DNA of 48,683 bases, from positions 1-48,683 of the forward strand of contig CAZPMO010000013.1 in assembly GCA_964587515.1 (NCBI GenBank), in the 5' to 3' direction. This DNA is from CAZPMO01 sp964587515. GTDB lineage: Bacteria > Pseudomonadota > Alphaproteobacteria > MPNO01. Below are positions 8,519-17,141 of this stretch, piece by piece (positions within the stretch are counted from its first letter, which is position 1; each line of letters starts with the position of its first letter). The notes under the pieces are model-generated. The model had not been told where the DNA came from. It worked only from the letters and a program-made list of their open reading frames with translations, and did no database searches. Position numbers and translations under genes: made by a program.

Positions 8519-10279
8519 TTACTCCGTCAGACCGGCGCGCCGGAAGCTCTCGACATAGAGGTCGAGATCGGCTTGCCGGGTCCAGGGCGCGAACTCCCGG
8601 GCCCATTTCAACGATATGCTCGGTTGAAACCGTTTTACCTCTTCAAGAGCGGCGCGCGCCTCGTCGAGCCGATTTAGCTGCGAGAGCGCAATCACGGTCA
8701 TGCGCCATGCGCCGACATATTCAGGCCGCTCCCGAATCCCATTCCGGGCGGACTCAAGCGATTTCTCGAAATCCCTCGCGGCGAAATAGGCGACAGACTC
8801 GATACCGTGATAGAGCGCGTTCAGGGGATCGCGAGGGCTCATTCGGAGCGCCTCGCGGACCTCGACAAGCGCCTGGTCCGGCTCGCCGCCGTAAGCAAAG
8901 ACCAGGCCCAAACAGGCGTGGCCGAATGCAAAGCTGGGGTTCAGATCGAGGGACTTCTGGACTTCCGCGAGCGCATCTTCCCGCCGCCGGCCATAGGCGA
9001 AAACCATTCCCAGCACCACATGCGCCCAAGGATCGGTCTCGTCCAGGTCAACGGATTTCCGCGCGGATTCGTTCGCCAGTTCCAGCGCGTTCCCGCCGAC
9101 CTCGCCCCATGACATCCAGACATGCCATATATAGCTGAAAGCAAGCATGCTGTGAGCCTGGGCGTAGTTCGGATCGACGGCGATGGCCTCATTCAGATAT
9201 TTTTGCGCGGTCGCAATATCTTCCCCAGTGAAACGCCACAGATGCGGCATTGCGCGCATGACGTGATCCCATGCATCGAGGCTTTGCGGCGGTTTGCGCT
9301 GGGCGCGTTCGCTCTCCGCCGCATACAGCGCGGGCTCCAAAGTTGCGGCCACTGTTTCCGTGATCTCATCCTGAAGAGCGAATACGTCTTCCAGTTCGCG
9401 GTCGTAACGATCGGCCAAAACGTGGTTTCCGGTGGCCGCGTCGATCAACTGGGTGGTAATGCGAACCCGGTTGCCCGATTTACGGACGCTGCCCTCCAGC
9501 ACATAGTCCACGCCCAGTTCACGCGCGACCTCCTTGACATCGAGCGCCTGCCCCTTGAAGGCGAAGGTGGAATTTCGCGCGACGACGAAGAACCAGCGCA
9601 TCTTGGACTGCGCCGTAATGATGTCTTCACTGATTCCATCGGCGAAATATTCCTGTTCCGGGTCTCCGCTCATGTTGTCGAACGGCAGGACCGCGATGGA
9701 GGGCTTTTCGCGCGGCGTATTTGCCGCGACCGCGATTTGCGCCGCCGTACCGAGCCCGCGAACGGCGAAGGCGTATACCGGTTCCGCGATATTCTTGACT
9801 TCCTGGCGGCCGAGATCCTCGAAACCCAGATCGAGCTTGTTGCGGACCTGTTCGTGGACACTGCCGGAGACGATCACGCCGCCGGGTTCGGCTAGACCTT
9901 CGAGCCGGGCCGCAACATTCACGCCGTCGCCAAATACGTCGCCGTCCTCGACGATGACGTCTCCCAGATTGATCCCGATGCGGAATTCGATGCGCCGGTC
10001 CTCAGGCGTACCGGCGTTCCTTTCGCCGATTCCTTCCTGGATCGCCACGGCGCACCCGACAGCGTCGACCACACTGGCGAACTCGGCCAGCACGCCGTCT
10101 CCCGTGGTCTTGAAAACGCGCCCCTGATACTTGGCGATAGCGGGCTCGATCAGTTCCCGGCGATGCGACAACAAGGCGGCAAGGGTGCCTTCCTCGTCCG
10201 CACCCATCCTTCGGGAATAGCCCACCACGTCGGCGGCGAGAATCGCGGCGAGTTTTCTTTGAACACGTTCCTCGGCCAC
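8519..10279 (-). CDS. Class III adenylate/guanylate cyclase with TolB-like and TPR domains
   Basis: I place the start at GTG 10279, directly before the conserved RKLAAILAADVVGYS segment; the frame extends 87 codons upstream but only as low-complexity sequence antisense-like to the neighbouring reductase gene. The 586-residue protein begins with a class III cyclase domain (about 5-175). Metal-binding Asp17 and Asp61, substrate Lys57 in VFKTTGDG, and GDGVNVAARL with the transition-state Asn and Arg are all present, so it should be active. A segment starting PSIAVLPFDNMSGD (about 200-330) matches the TolB/FlgO-like module common in such proteins. TPR-like helices fill the C-terminal 230 residues. 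The protein is presumably soluble, and a role in cAMP signalling is inferred. Confidence 0.88.
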   Translation of the reverse strand: MAEERVQRKLAAILAADVVGYSRRMGADEEGTLAALLSHRRELIEPAIAKYQGRVFKTTGDGVLAEFASVVDAVGCAVAIQEGIGERNAGTPEDRRIEFRIGINLGDVIVEDGDVFGDGVNVAARLEGLAEPGGVIVSGSVHEQVRNKLDLGFEDLGRQEVKNIAEPVYAFAVRGLGTAAQIAVAANTPREKPSIAVLPFDNMSGDPEQEYFADGISEDIITAQSKMRWFFVVARNSTFAFKGQALDVKEVARELGVDYVLEGSVRKSGNRVRITTQLIDAATGNHVLADRYDRELEDVFALQDEITETVAATLEPALYAAESERAQRKPPQSLDAWDHVMRAMPHLWRFTGEDIATAQKYLNEAIAVDPNYAQAHSMLAFSYIWHVWMSWGEVGGNALELANESARKSVDLDETDPWAHVVLGMVFAYGRRREDALAEVQKSLDLNPSFAFGHACLGLVFAYGGEPDQALVEVREALRMSPRDPLNALYHGIESVAYFAARDFEKSLESARNGIRERPEYVGAWRMTVIALSQLNRLDEARAALEEVKRFQPSISLKWAREFAPWTRQADLDLYVESFRRAGLTE

Positions 10280-10340
10280 CGGAGGAGCGTCCTTTCGGGA
10301 GTGAACGACGTGTAGGTCTACGGTCGGTTGCGGAAGGTGT

Positions 10341-11303
10341 CTATCGCGCGGTGGACCGCGGCAGTTCGAGGCCGATGCCCTTGAGGTGTCCGAACAGGGC
10401 ATGGAGTTTTTCGACATCGGCGGCCGGCAGCGGCGGTGCGTTGATCGAGGCGATGTTGCGCGCCAGATGGTCGGGATCGCCGGTGCCGAACAGCACCACG
10501 TCGATGCCGGGTTCGTGGCGGACGAAGCGATAGGCGGCATCGACGATATCCGCCGCGCCGCCCTCGTGGATCAGGAGACCCAGCGGCGTGTCCTCCTCGG
10601 CCAACCACGCCGGCACATCGCCCGCCGCCGCCAGTTCGGCCAGCTGCCGTTTCAGCCGGTCGGAAGCGCTGAACAAGGCGCGCACCACGAACATCGCCTG
10701 GGTCCCGATATTGTTTTCTTGCGTAAAGGGAAGAACTTCCGTGCGCGCGTTCTGGGCCATCATGTTGATCCCCAGCATCATCACGTCCCAGAATTCGTCG
10801 TCCACCGCGCGGCGCAGCATGGTCTGATGGTGATCGTGAGGCGAGGTCTCGGAAATGCCGAGGAACCTGAACGACCCTTTCTCTCGTTCGCGCAGCAGCG
10901 CCGGCACGATCTCATCGACCGCGTGATCATAGGCGGCCGGCGCGACGCCGTGGAGTTGGAACACATCCACATGATCGGTATCGAGGGCTTTTAACGAGGC
11001 ATGCAGACCGGCGACGACCTCGTCGCCTGAATACATGTGCCCGCCCGACTGGACCGCATGCTTGGTGGAGATGACCATGGCGTCGCGCGGCACGTCCTTC
11101 AGCGCCGCACCGAGCACGGCTTCGGTGCGGTACAGCCGGGCGGTGTCGAAATAATTCACCCCGAGATCGAGCGCGCGCCGGATGATGGAAACCGCGTGCG
11201 CGAGATCCTTGCCGGCCCCGAGCCCAAGTTGGCTGCTACCGCCGCAGCCCAGCCCGGCGACCCCGACGCGGAGCCCGGTACGCCCAAGAACGGTATATTC
11301 CAT
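10341..11303 (-). CDS. Aldo/keto reductase
   Basis: The 320-residue protein has the aldo/keto reductase barrel with the catalytic tetrad in order: Asp53 and Tyr58 (YFDTARLY), Lys81 (STKHA) and His118 (FQLHG). The N terminus (MEYTVLGRTGLRV) and the C-terminal NADPH-binding region (VVLFGTGDPDHL) are typical. It reduces a carbonyl with NADPH; the substrate is unknown. It begins 13 bases after the allophanate hydrolase gene on the same strand, so the two are likely co-transcribed. Whether it functions in the same pathway cannot be told from sequence. The cyclase gene follows 61 bases downstream. Confidence 0.9.
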   Translation of the reverse strand: MEYTVLGRTGLRVGVAGLGCGGSSQLGLGAGKDLAHAVSIIRRALDLGVNYFDTARLYRTEAVLGAALKDVPRDAMVISTKHAVQSGGHMYSGDEVVAGLHASLKALDTDHVDVFQLHGVAPAAYDHAVDEIVPALLREREKGSFRFLGISETSPHDHHQTMLRRAVDDEFWDVMMLGINMMAQNARTEVLPFTQENNIGTQAMFVVRALFSASDRLKRQLAELAAAGDVPAWLAEEDTPLGLLIHEGGAADIVDAAYRFVRHEPGIDVVLFGTGDPDHLARNIASINAPPLPAADVEKLHALFGHLKGIGLELPRSTAR

Positions 11304-11316
11304 ATCCCGAGCCCGC

Positions 11317-13116
11317 CTATTTCTCCACCAGCCAGCTACGCCAGCTTCGGAATTCCGTGATATCGGGCGCGTTCTTCGTGGCGTAAGGCTCGCAGACGAA
11401 GCCGTTGACCTCGCTGCCGTCGTCGAGCGTTACCGTGCCGATGCCGAGCGGCGCGGGCACGCCGGCGACAAAACCGCCGAAGCGGGCGGCGGGCATTTCC
11501 CACACTTCGACGTCGATCTCGCCGCCGGGATCGGCGCGCACCAGCCCGGGCCGCGGCGGCGCGAAATCCTCCAGCGCGAACAGGCGATAAAGCGGCGCGG
11601 TGCGGCATTTGCGCACCAGCCGCGCGCCGCGTTCGGTCAGCTCGTGATTCAGCGGCAGGCCGGACATATGCGCGCCGTTGACCGCCAACCGCACGCAGCC
11701 CATGGCGGTGTCGTGCAATTCGACGGGGGTCGGCGATTCTAAACCGGTCGCGCCGAGCGTCAATCCGGCGGCCCGGTGCAACTCGTCAGCGGCGCGCAGC
11801 AGCGCCACGTCGGCAAAGGCGCAGCCCACCAACGTCACGCCGAAGGGCAGACCGTTGCCGAGAAACCCGGCCGGCACCGCCACGCCGCACAGATCGAACA
11901 GGTTCATGAAGTTGGTGTAATAGCCGAGATTGCCGTTGAGTCGGATGGGATCGGCTTCGATCTCGGCGGTGGTGTAGATGGTCCCCGTGGTCGGAGTCAT
12001 CAGCATGTCGACATCGCGCCATGTGGGTTCGGCGGCGCGGCGAAACGCCTCCAGGCGATATTGCCCGGAGAAGCCGTCCGCGGCCGACAGACCGCCGCCG
12101 CCCATGATAATCTTGCGCGTCACCGGATGGACGTCGTCCGGATGCGCGTCGATGAAGGCGCCCACGGCGGCATAGCGTTCCGCCACCCACGGCCCGTCAT
12201 AAAGCAGCCGGGCCGCATCGAGGAACGGCGCGGGATCGAACGGGACAATGGCGGCCCCGAGTGTCCGCAGTCGCTCGACCGCATCGGCGAACAACGCCTC
12301 GGCGTTGGCGTTGCCGAAGAATTCGGTGCTGTCGGGAATGCCGATGCGAAGCCCGGCGATCGCGCCGGGGGCCAGCGGTGGCGAAACAGCGGCCGCGTCG
12401 CGCGAAAACGGATCCCCCGCATCGAAGCCCTGGACGGCGGCCAGCACCGCGTTCGCATCGTCGGCGGTGAGGGCGAACACCGAAACGCAGTCGAGCGAAC
12501 GGCAGGCCGGCACCACGCCGCGCGCGCTCAACCGCCCGCGCGTCGGCTTCAACCCGACGATGTTGTTGAACGCCGCCGGCACCCGCCCCGAACCCGCGGT
12601 GTCAGTGCCCAGCGCGAAGCTTACCAACCCGGAAGAAACCGCGACCGCCGAACCCGAGCTCGACCCGCCGGGGACATAGTCGCCGTCGAACGGATTACGC
12701 GGCGCGCCATAAGGCGAGCGCATACCCACCAGCCCGGTGGCGAACTGATCGAGATTGGTCTTGCCGATCAGCATCGCGCCCGCGTCCAGCAGCGCCGCGA
12801 CGACCGGCGCGCTATCATCGGCGACATAGGAAAATGCCGGGCAGGCGGCGGTGGTCGGCCAACCCGCGACATCGATATTGTCCTTTACCGCGAAGGGAAT
12901 GCCGAACAGCGGCGGCGCCTCCTTATCCGCACGGGAATCCAGTTCGCCGGCGCGCTCCAGCAGTTCATCACGCGAGGCGCGGTGAATCCACACGCGATCC
13001 TCGCCCGCCGCCTGGATACGGGACAGCACTTCCTCGATCACGTCGACGCAGGTGACGTCCCCCGCGCGAAGGGCGTCACCCAGCCGGGCAATGTCGAATG
13101 GCATGGAATTGCTCAT
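11317..13116 (-). CDS. atzF: Allophanate hydrolase (AtzF type)
   Basis: The start is ATG 13116, with AAGGCGGG close upstream; an upstream extension to 13230 would cover the divergent promoter. The 599 residues equal the usual AtzF length. The N-terminal amidase-signature domain (about 1-450) has the triad Lys78 (AVKDN), cis-Ser152 (PGGSSSG) and Ser176 (TDTAGSG). The separate C-terminal domain (about 465-599) carries RLAVNGAHMSGLPLN and a GFVCEPYA segment, as in the AtzF/urea amidolyase C-terminal domain. AtzF turns allophanate into ammonia and carbon dioxide, the last step of cyanuric acid, biuret and urea-amidolyase pathways. Divergence from a biuret-hydrolase-like gene strengthens the call. 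No biotin-dependent urea carboxylase is present, so allophanate probably comes from biuret-like substrates. Confidence 0.87.
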   Translation of the reverse strand: MSNSMPFDIARLGDALRAGDVTCVDVIEEVLSRIQAAGEDRVWIHRASRDELLERAGELDSRADKEAPPLFGIPFAVKDNIDVAGWPTTAACPAFSYVADDSAPVVAALLDAGAMLIGKTNLDQFATGLVGMRSPYGAPRNPFDGDYVPGGSSSGSAVAVSSGLVSFALGTDTAGSGRVPAAFNNIVGLKPTRGRLSARGVVPACRSLDCVSVFALTADDANAVLAAVQGFDAGDPFSRDAAAVSPPLAPGAIAGLRIGIPDSTEFFGNANAEALFADAVERLRTLGAAIVPFDPAPFLDAARLLYDGPWVAERYAAVGAFIDAHPDDVHPVTRKIIMGGGGLSAADGFSGQYRLEAFRRAAEPTWRDVDMLMTPTTGTIYTTAEIEADPIRLNGNLGYYTNFMNLFDLCGVAVPAGFLGNGLPFGVTLVGCAFADVALLRAADELHRAAGLTLGATGLESPTPVELHDTAMGCVRLAVNGAHMSGLPLNHELTERGARLVRKCRTAPLYRLFALEDFAPPRPGLVRADPGGEIDVEVWEMPAARFGGFVAGVPAPLGIGTVTLDDGSEVNGFVCEPYATKNAPDITEFRSWRSWLVEK

Positions 13117-13247
13117 GCCCGCCTTGCTAATGCGCTCGCCCGGCCCGGTCAACCGCCACGGGTTGCCGAATCGGCGGTCGCCCCGCACGGGAATAGCTGT
13201 GCTATAAATTGTGTGTTTGGAGGCGAACAATAGTCATAAGGACCGGG
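13117..13247. promoter_or_regulatory. Divergent promoter region between atzF and the cysteine hydrolase gene
   Basis: These 131 bases must hold the promoters of both divergent transcripts. Nested dyads are visible: ACCGCC (13152-13157) with GGCGGT (13173-13178), and GCCGA/TCGGC centred at 13170. A TATAAA at 13202-13207 could be a -10 element for the rightward operon, but no convincing -35 box stands at the right distance. No regulator gene is adjacent. Confidence 0.4.
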
Positions 13248-13928
13248 ATGAGCGGTCAACAAATCGACGCCGAGCCCTATCCTCTTTTATTCGACCCGGC
13301 CACGACAGCTCTGCTGGTGATCGATATGCAGCGCGATTTTCTCGAAGCGGGCGGGTTCGGCGAGATGCTCGGCAACGACGTCTCGCTGCTGCGCTCGACG
13401 ATCGCGCCGTGCGCGCGGGTTCTCGAGGCCGCGCGCGCCGCCAAAATCGCCATCATCCATACCCGCGAAGGCCACCGCGCCGATCTCGCCGACGCGCCGC
13501 CCGCCAAGCTGGCGCGTGGGCGATTGGAAACCGGCATCGGCGATAAGGGCCCCATGGGACGCGTATTGGTGCGCGGTGAACACGGTCACGACATTATTCC
13601 CGAACTTTATCCCGCGCCGGGCGAGCCGGTGATCGACAAGCCGGGCAAGGGCGCTTTTTACGAGACCGATCTGGAAATCGTGCTGCGCAACCGGGGTACC
13701 CGCACTCTGATCGTTTGCGGCGTCACCACCGAAGTATGCGTGCACACGACGGTCCGCGAGGCCAACGACCGGGGCTATGAATGCCTGGTGCCGGCCGATT
13801 GCGTCGGCTCTTATTTCCCGGAATTCCAGCGCATCGGCCTGGAGATGATCAAGGCCCAGGGCGGCATTTTCGGCTGGGTGTCGAACTCCGCCGCCGTTGT
13901 CAAAGCACTGAACGATATTACGAAATGA
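13248..13928 (+). CDS. Isochorismatase-like cysteine hydrolase (biuret/ureidoacrylate hydrolase type)
   Basis: The start is ATG 13248, preceded by AAGGA (13238-13242). The 226-residue protein has the cysteine hydrolase triad Asp26 (VIDMQRDF), Lys134 (KPGKGAF) and Cys164 (CGVTTEVCV). It also has the cis-peptide VTT motif before the nucleophile. This is the fold of biuret amidohydrolase, RutB ureidoacrylate hydrolase and N-carbamoylsarcosine amidohydrolase, which all cleave ureido or carbamoyl amides. Divergent atzF makes biuret to allophanate an attractive reaction. The following permease and carbamoyl-handling genes make a ring-opened ureide equally possible. Sequence alone does not decide between them. 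Confidence 0.82.
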   Translation: MSGQQIDAEPYPLLFDPATTALLVIDMQRDFLEAGGFGEMLGNDVSLLRSTIAPCARVLEAARAAKIAIIHTREGHRADLADAPPAKLARGRLETGIGDKGPMGRVLVRGEHGHDIIPELYPAPGEPVIDKPGKGAFYETDLEIVLRNRGTRTLIVCGVTTEVCVHTTVREANDRGYECLVPADCVGSYFPEFQRIGLEMIKAQGGIFGWVSNSAAVVKALNDITK

Positions 13929-13969
13929 ACCGCGTATTCTTCCGCATAACAACGCCCAGGGGGTAGACA

Positions 13970-15520
13970 ATGGCGAATGGCACGGCTTCATGGTGGGTTC
14001 CGGGCGACTGGAACGCGCTTTTCGGATTGGGCACCAATGTTCTGGTGAATCTGCTGGTGCTCACCGTTCTGTTGAAATTCGTGGTCGGCATTCCGGACGC
14101 GACGCTGTTCGGCAATATTCTGCCGGCCGTCGGGCTGATGCTGTTCCTGGGCAACATCTATTACGCCTGGATGGCGAAGCGGCTCGCCGATCGCACCGGC
14201 CGGTCCGATGTCGCGGCGCTGCCGTCGGGCCCCAGCGTGCCACACATGTTCTTCGTCACGCTGGCGATCATGCTGCCGATCAAGCTGAAGACCGGTGATC
14301 CTATCCAGGGTTGGGAAGTCGGCCTCGCCTGGGTGTTCATCGAGGGCGTGGTGCTGCTGATCGGCTCGTTCGTCGCGCCCTTCGTGCGCCGGATTACACC
14401 GCGCGCCGCGTTGCTCGGCACACTGGCCGGCGTCTCCATCACCTTTATCTCGATGAAGCCGGCGATGGAGATTTTCGAAAGTCCGGTGATCGGGCTGATC
14501 TCGCTCGCCATCATCCTCGGCGGCTGGTACGGAGGGGTGCGCTATCCCGGCAAGGTCCCGGCCGGTCTGGTCGCGATCGGCGTGGGCGCGATACTCGCCT
14601 GGATCGCCACCGCGCTCGGCTGGGACGGCATTGCGATGATGAGCGGCGACAAGGTCGCGCAGTCGGTCAGCGGCATCGGCTTCGCGGCGCCGATCCCGGT
14701 CATCGGCCATGTGATCTCGGGCCTCGAGAACTATTGGGCCTTCGTGCTGGCGACGGCGATCCCGTTCGGCGTCTACGATTTCATCGAGGCGATGGACAAT
14801 GTGGAAAGCGCTTCGGCGGCGGGCGACGAATACAGCGAGAAGGAAGCGATCGGCGCGGAAGGCGTGATCAGCCTGATCGGCACGCTGCTGGGAAGCCCGT
14901 TCGCCAACGCCGTCTATATCGGCCATCCGGGCTGGAAGCAGATGGGCGGACGCATCGGCTATTCGGTGGTGACCGGCGTATTCGTGCTGGTCGTGACCTG
15001 GCTCAGTATCGTCGGCCTGCTTCTCGCGGTAATCCCGCAGGTGGCGATCATTCCGATCCTGCTCTATATCGGCATGATGATCGGCGCGCAGGCGTTCCAG
15101 TCGACGCCGGCCAACCACGCGCCGGCCGTCGTGCTGGCGCTGGTGCCCAACCTCGCGGCCTGGGCCAAAGTGCTGATCGACGGCTCGCTGGGCGCGGCGG
15201 GCACCAATGCGGCCAAGGTCGGCATGGGCAAGCTGGCCCAGAACGGCGTTCTTTACGAAGGGCTCGCGCTGCTGGGTAACGGCGCGATCCTGGTCGGACT
15301 GCTGTTCGGCGCGATCGTGGTGTTCATCATCGAACGCAAACCCAAGATCGCCGGCAACTTCGCGCTTGCCGGCGCGGTGCTGACCTTCTTCGGGTTGATC
15401 CACGGCCCCTCGGTTGGCATCGGCAGCGGGCTCGGCGTGACACCGCTGGTAACGCTGGCCTACCTTTTGGTGGCCGGGGTGCTCTACTGGCAGGGCAGCC
15501 TGAAATCCGGAGACGCCTGA
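13970..15520 (+). CDS. NCS2-type xanthine/uracil-like permease
   Basis: The 516-residue protein is strongly hydrophobic with roughly 12-14 membrane segments and lacks a signal peptide. The conserved NCS2/AzgA-like features are an N-terminal amphipathic start (WWVPGDWNALFGLG), a PSGPSVPH stretch near residues 84-91 and a charged motif YDFIEAMDNVES around 265-276 in the substrate region. A C-terminal hydrophobic domain completes it. It should import a nucleobase or related heterocycle by proton symport. It lies 41 bases after the cysteine hydrolase and ahead of the FdrA-like gene. It therefore probably supplies the ureido or heterocyclic substrate of this locus. Its substrate cannot be read from sequence. 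Confidence 0.85.
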   Translation: MANGTASWWVPGDWNALFGLGTNVLVNLLVLTVLLKFVVGIPDATLFGNILPAVGLMLFLGNIYYAWMAKRLADRTGRSDVAALPSGPSVPHMFFVTLAIMLPIKLKTGDPIQGWEVGLAWVFIEGVVLLIGSFVAPFVRRITPRAALLGTLAGVSITFISMKPAMEIFESPVIGLISLAIILGGWYGGVRYPGKVPAGLVAIGVGAILAWIATALGWDGIAMMSGDKVAQSVSGIGFAAPIPVIGHVISGLENYWAFVLATAIPFGVYDFIEAMDNVESASAAGDEYSEKEAIGAEGVISLIGTLLGSPFANAVYIGHPGWKQMGGRIGYSVVTGVFVLVVTWLSIVGLLLAVIPQVAIIPILLYIGMMIGAQAFQSTPANHAPAVVLALVPNLAAWAKVLIDGSLGAAGTNAAKVGMGKLAQNGVLYEGLALLGNGAILVGLLFGAIVVFIIERKPKIAGNFALAGAVLTFFGLIHGPSVGIGSGLGVTPLVTLAYLLVAGVLYWQGSLKSGDA

Positions 15521-15544
15521 GCGAGGCTACTCGGAAATCCGGGA

Positions 15545-15583
15545 ACCGGACCCGTCATGCGAACGATGCATGGTGGGTCCGGT
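15545..15583 (+). promoter_or_regulatory. Long perfect stem-loop between permease and fdrA-like genes
   Basis: ACCGGACCC (15545-15553) pairs with GGGTCCGGT (15575-15583), and CATGC (15556-15560) pairs with GCATG (15568-15572). The intervening GT/GT can form two G-U wobble pairs in RNA. The result is a 16-pair stem with a 7-base loop. It begins 25 bases after the permease stop and ends 28 bases before the fdrA-like start. No T run follows, so it is unlikely to be a simple terminator. Messenger stabilisation, processing or attenuation are the likely roles. Confidence 0.6.
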
Positions 15584-15611
15584 CTCGGCTGGGCGCGACG
15601 GGGTGAGACAC

Positions 15612-17141
15612 ATGACCACCCGTAGCAAGGTGATTCCCGGCCTTTACCGGGACTCGGTGACGCTGATGCAGATCGCGGCGCGGATCGGCGCGCTGCCGGG
15701 CGTCGCCGAGGCCACGGCGATGATGGCGACCGAGGCCAATCTCGCGCTTGCCGAGGAGGCGGGGTTGCTGGAGGCGCGCCCCGACGCCGGGCCAAACGAC
15801 CTTCTGATCATCGTCGCGGGCGATGACGAAAACCTGTTGGAGACCGCCATAGACGAGGCGGTGGCGGCGCTCGACCGAGCGCCCCGAAGCCTGTCGGCGA
15901 GCCAAACGGTGGAACCGAAAAGCGTCGCCATGGCGACGGCGGCGCTGCCCGAGGCTAATTTCGCCCTGATCGCGACACCGGGCGACTATGCGGGTTCGGA
16001 GGCGCTGAAGGCGCTGCGGCTCGGGCTCAACGTGATGCTGTTTTCCGATAACGTGACCACCGACGACGAAATCGCCCTGAAGCGCCTCGGCGCGGAACGC
16101 GGTCTGATGGTGATGGGTCCCGATTGCGGTACCGCCATCATTGACGGCGTGCCGCTGGGCTTCGCGAACGAAGTTCGGCGCGGCAATATCGGGATCGTCG
16201 CGGCATCCGGCACCGGTTTGCAGCAGGTCACCTGCCTGATCGATCGCGCCGGGGCGGGAATCTCCCAGGCCGTCGGCACCGGCGGTCGCGACCTCAGCGA
16301 AGCCATTGGCGGCGCGACCATGCTGCAGGGAATCGCCGCACTGGCGGCCGATCCCGATACCACCGTTATCGCACTGATTTCCAAACCGCCCTCACCGGCC
16401 GTCGCGTCATGGGTGCTCGACGCGGCGTCCGCCTGCGGCAAGCCGGTGGTGGCTAATTTCCTGGGCGCCGATCCCGCCGCCATCTCGCGTGAGCGTGTGG
16501 TCGCGGCCGACACGCTGGCCGACGCGGCGGCAATGGCGGTGGCCATCTCCAACGAAAAATCGCCGAACGCTCTGCCCGCCTCCCCCGATCCAGAGCAAGT
16601 CGCGCGTGGCGTCAATCTCGGCCCGGGCCGGCAATTCGTGCGCGCACTCTATAGCGGCGGCACCTTCTGCTATGAGGCGCTGTTGTTGCTCGGACCGCTG
16701 CTGGGACCGGTCCGCTCATCGACGCCGCTGTCGGCGGAACATGCGCTCGACGATCCCTGGACAAGTCAGGGCCACACCGCCATCGACCTGGGCGACGATA
16801 TTTTCACGCGGGGTCGACCGCATCCCATGATCGACCACCGCCTGCGCAACGAGCGTATCGCGCGGGAAGCCGCCGATCCCGACTGCGCCGTGATCCTGCT
16901 GGACGTGGTGCTGGGTCACGGCGCGCATCCGGATCCGGCGGCGGAACTCTCGCCGGTGATCGCGCGGACGGGCGGCGCGGACGGCCCGATTTTTGTGGTC
17001 TCGGTCTGCGGCGCGGATCGTGATCCGCAGGGGCTGGCGCGCCAGGAATCCACGCTGGCCGAGGCCGGCGCGCTGCTGGCGCCCAGCAACGCCGCCGCGG
17101 TTCGTCTCGCCGCCGCCCTGATCGCGGGAGGCAAAAAATGA
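15612..17141 (+). CDS. FdrA-like protein (acyl-CoA synthetase-related, AllF/YahF type)
   Basis: I choose ATG 15612, with GGGGTGAG just upstream and the first conserved block (VIPGLYRDSVTLM) right after it; an in-frame ATG at 15570 lies in the hairpin. The 509 residues match the FdrA family length. An N-terminal domain precedes a succinyl-CoA-synthetase-alpha-like CoA-binding/ligase region: ASGTGLQQV near 197-205 and GTGGRDLSEAIGG near 222-234. A C-terminal ligase-like lobe contains LDVVLGHGAHPDPA. In E. coli AllF (FdrA) works with AllG and AllH as the oxamate carbamoyltransferase that makes carbamoyl phosphate from an allantoin-derived carbamoyl compound. The gene overlaps the DUF1116 gene by 4 bases (ATGA), as expected for subunits. 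Confidence 0.82.
   Translation: MTTRSKVIPGLYRDSVTLMQIAARIGALPGVAEATAMMATEANLALAEEAGLLEARPDAGPNDLLIIVAGDDENLLETAIDEAVAALDRAPRSLSASQTVEPKSVAMATAALPEANFALIATPGDYAGSEALKALRLGLNVMLFSDNVTTDDEIALKRLGAERGLMVMGPDCGTAIIDGVPLGFANEVRRGNIGIVAASGTGLQQVTCLIDRAGAGISQAVGTGGRDLSEAIGGATMLQGIAALAADPDTTVIALISKPPSPAVASWVLDAASACGKPVVANFLGADPAAISRERVVAADTLADAAAMAVAISNEKSPNALPASPDPEQVARGVNLGPGRQFVRALYSGGTFCYEALLLLGPLLGPVRSSTPLSAEHALDDPWTSQGHTAIDLGDDIFTRGRPHPMIDHRLRNERIAREAADPDCAVILLDVVLGHGAHPDPAAELSPVIARTGGADGPIFVVSVCGADRDPQGLARQESTLAEAGALLAPSNAAAVRLAAALIAGGKK

Noticed and set aside
11776..13233. Long open plus-strand frame over atzF
   Set aside because: Arg/Gly/His-rich shadow of the amidase gene; no family features.
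13988..15403. Long open frame antisense to the NCS2 permease
   Set aside because: Its composition (Arg, Asp, His and Gln rich, with no folds) is that of an antisense shadow in GC-rich DNA; the permease on the plus strand has clear membrane segments and a ribosome site.
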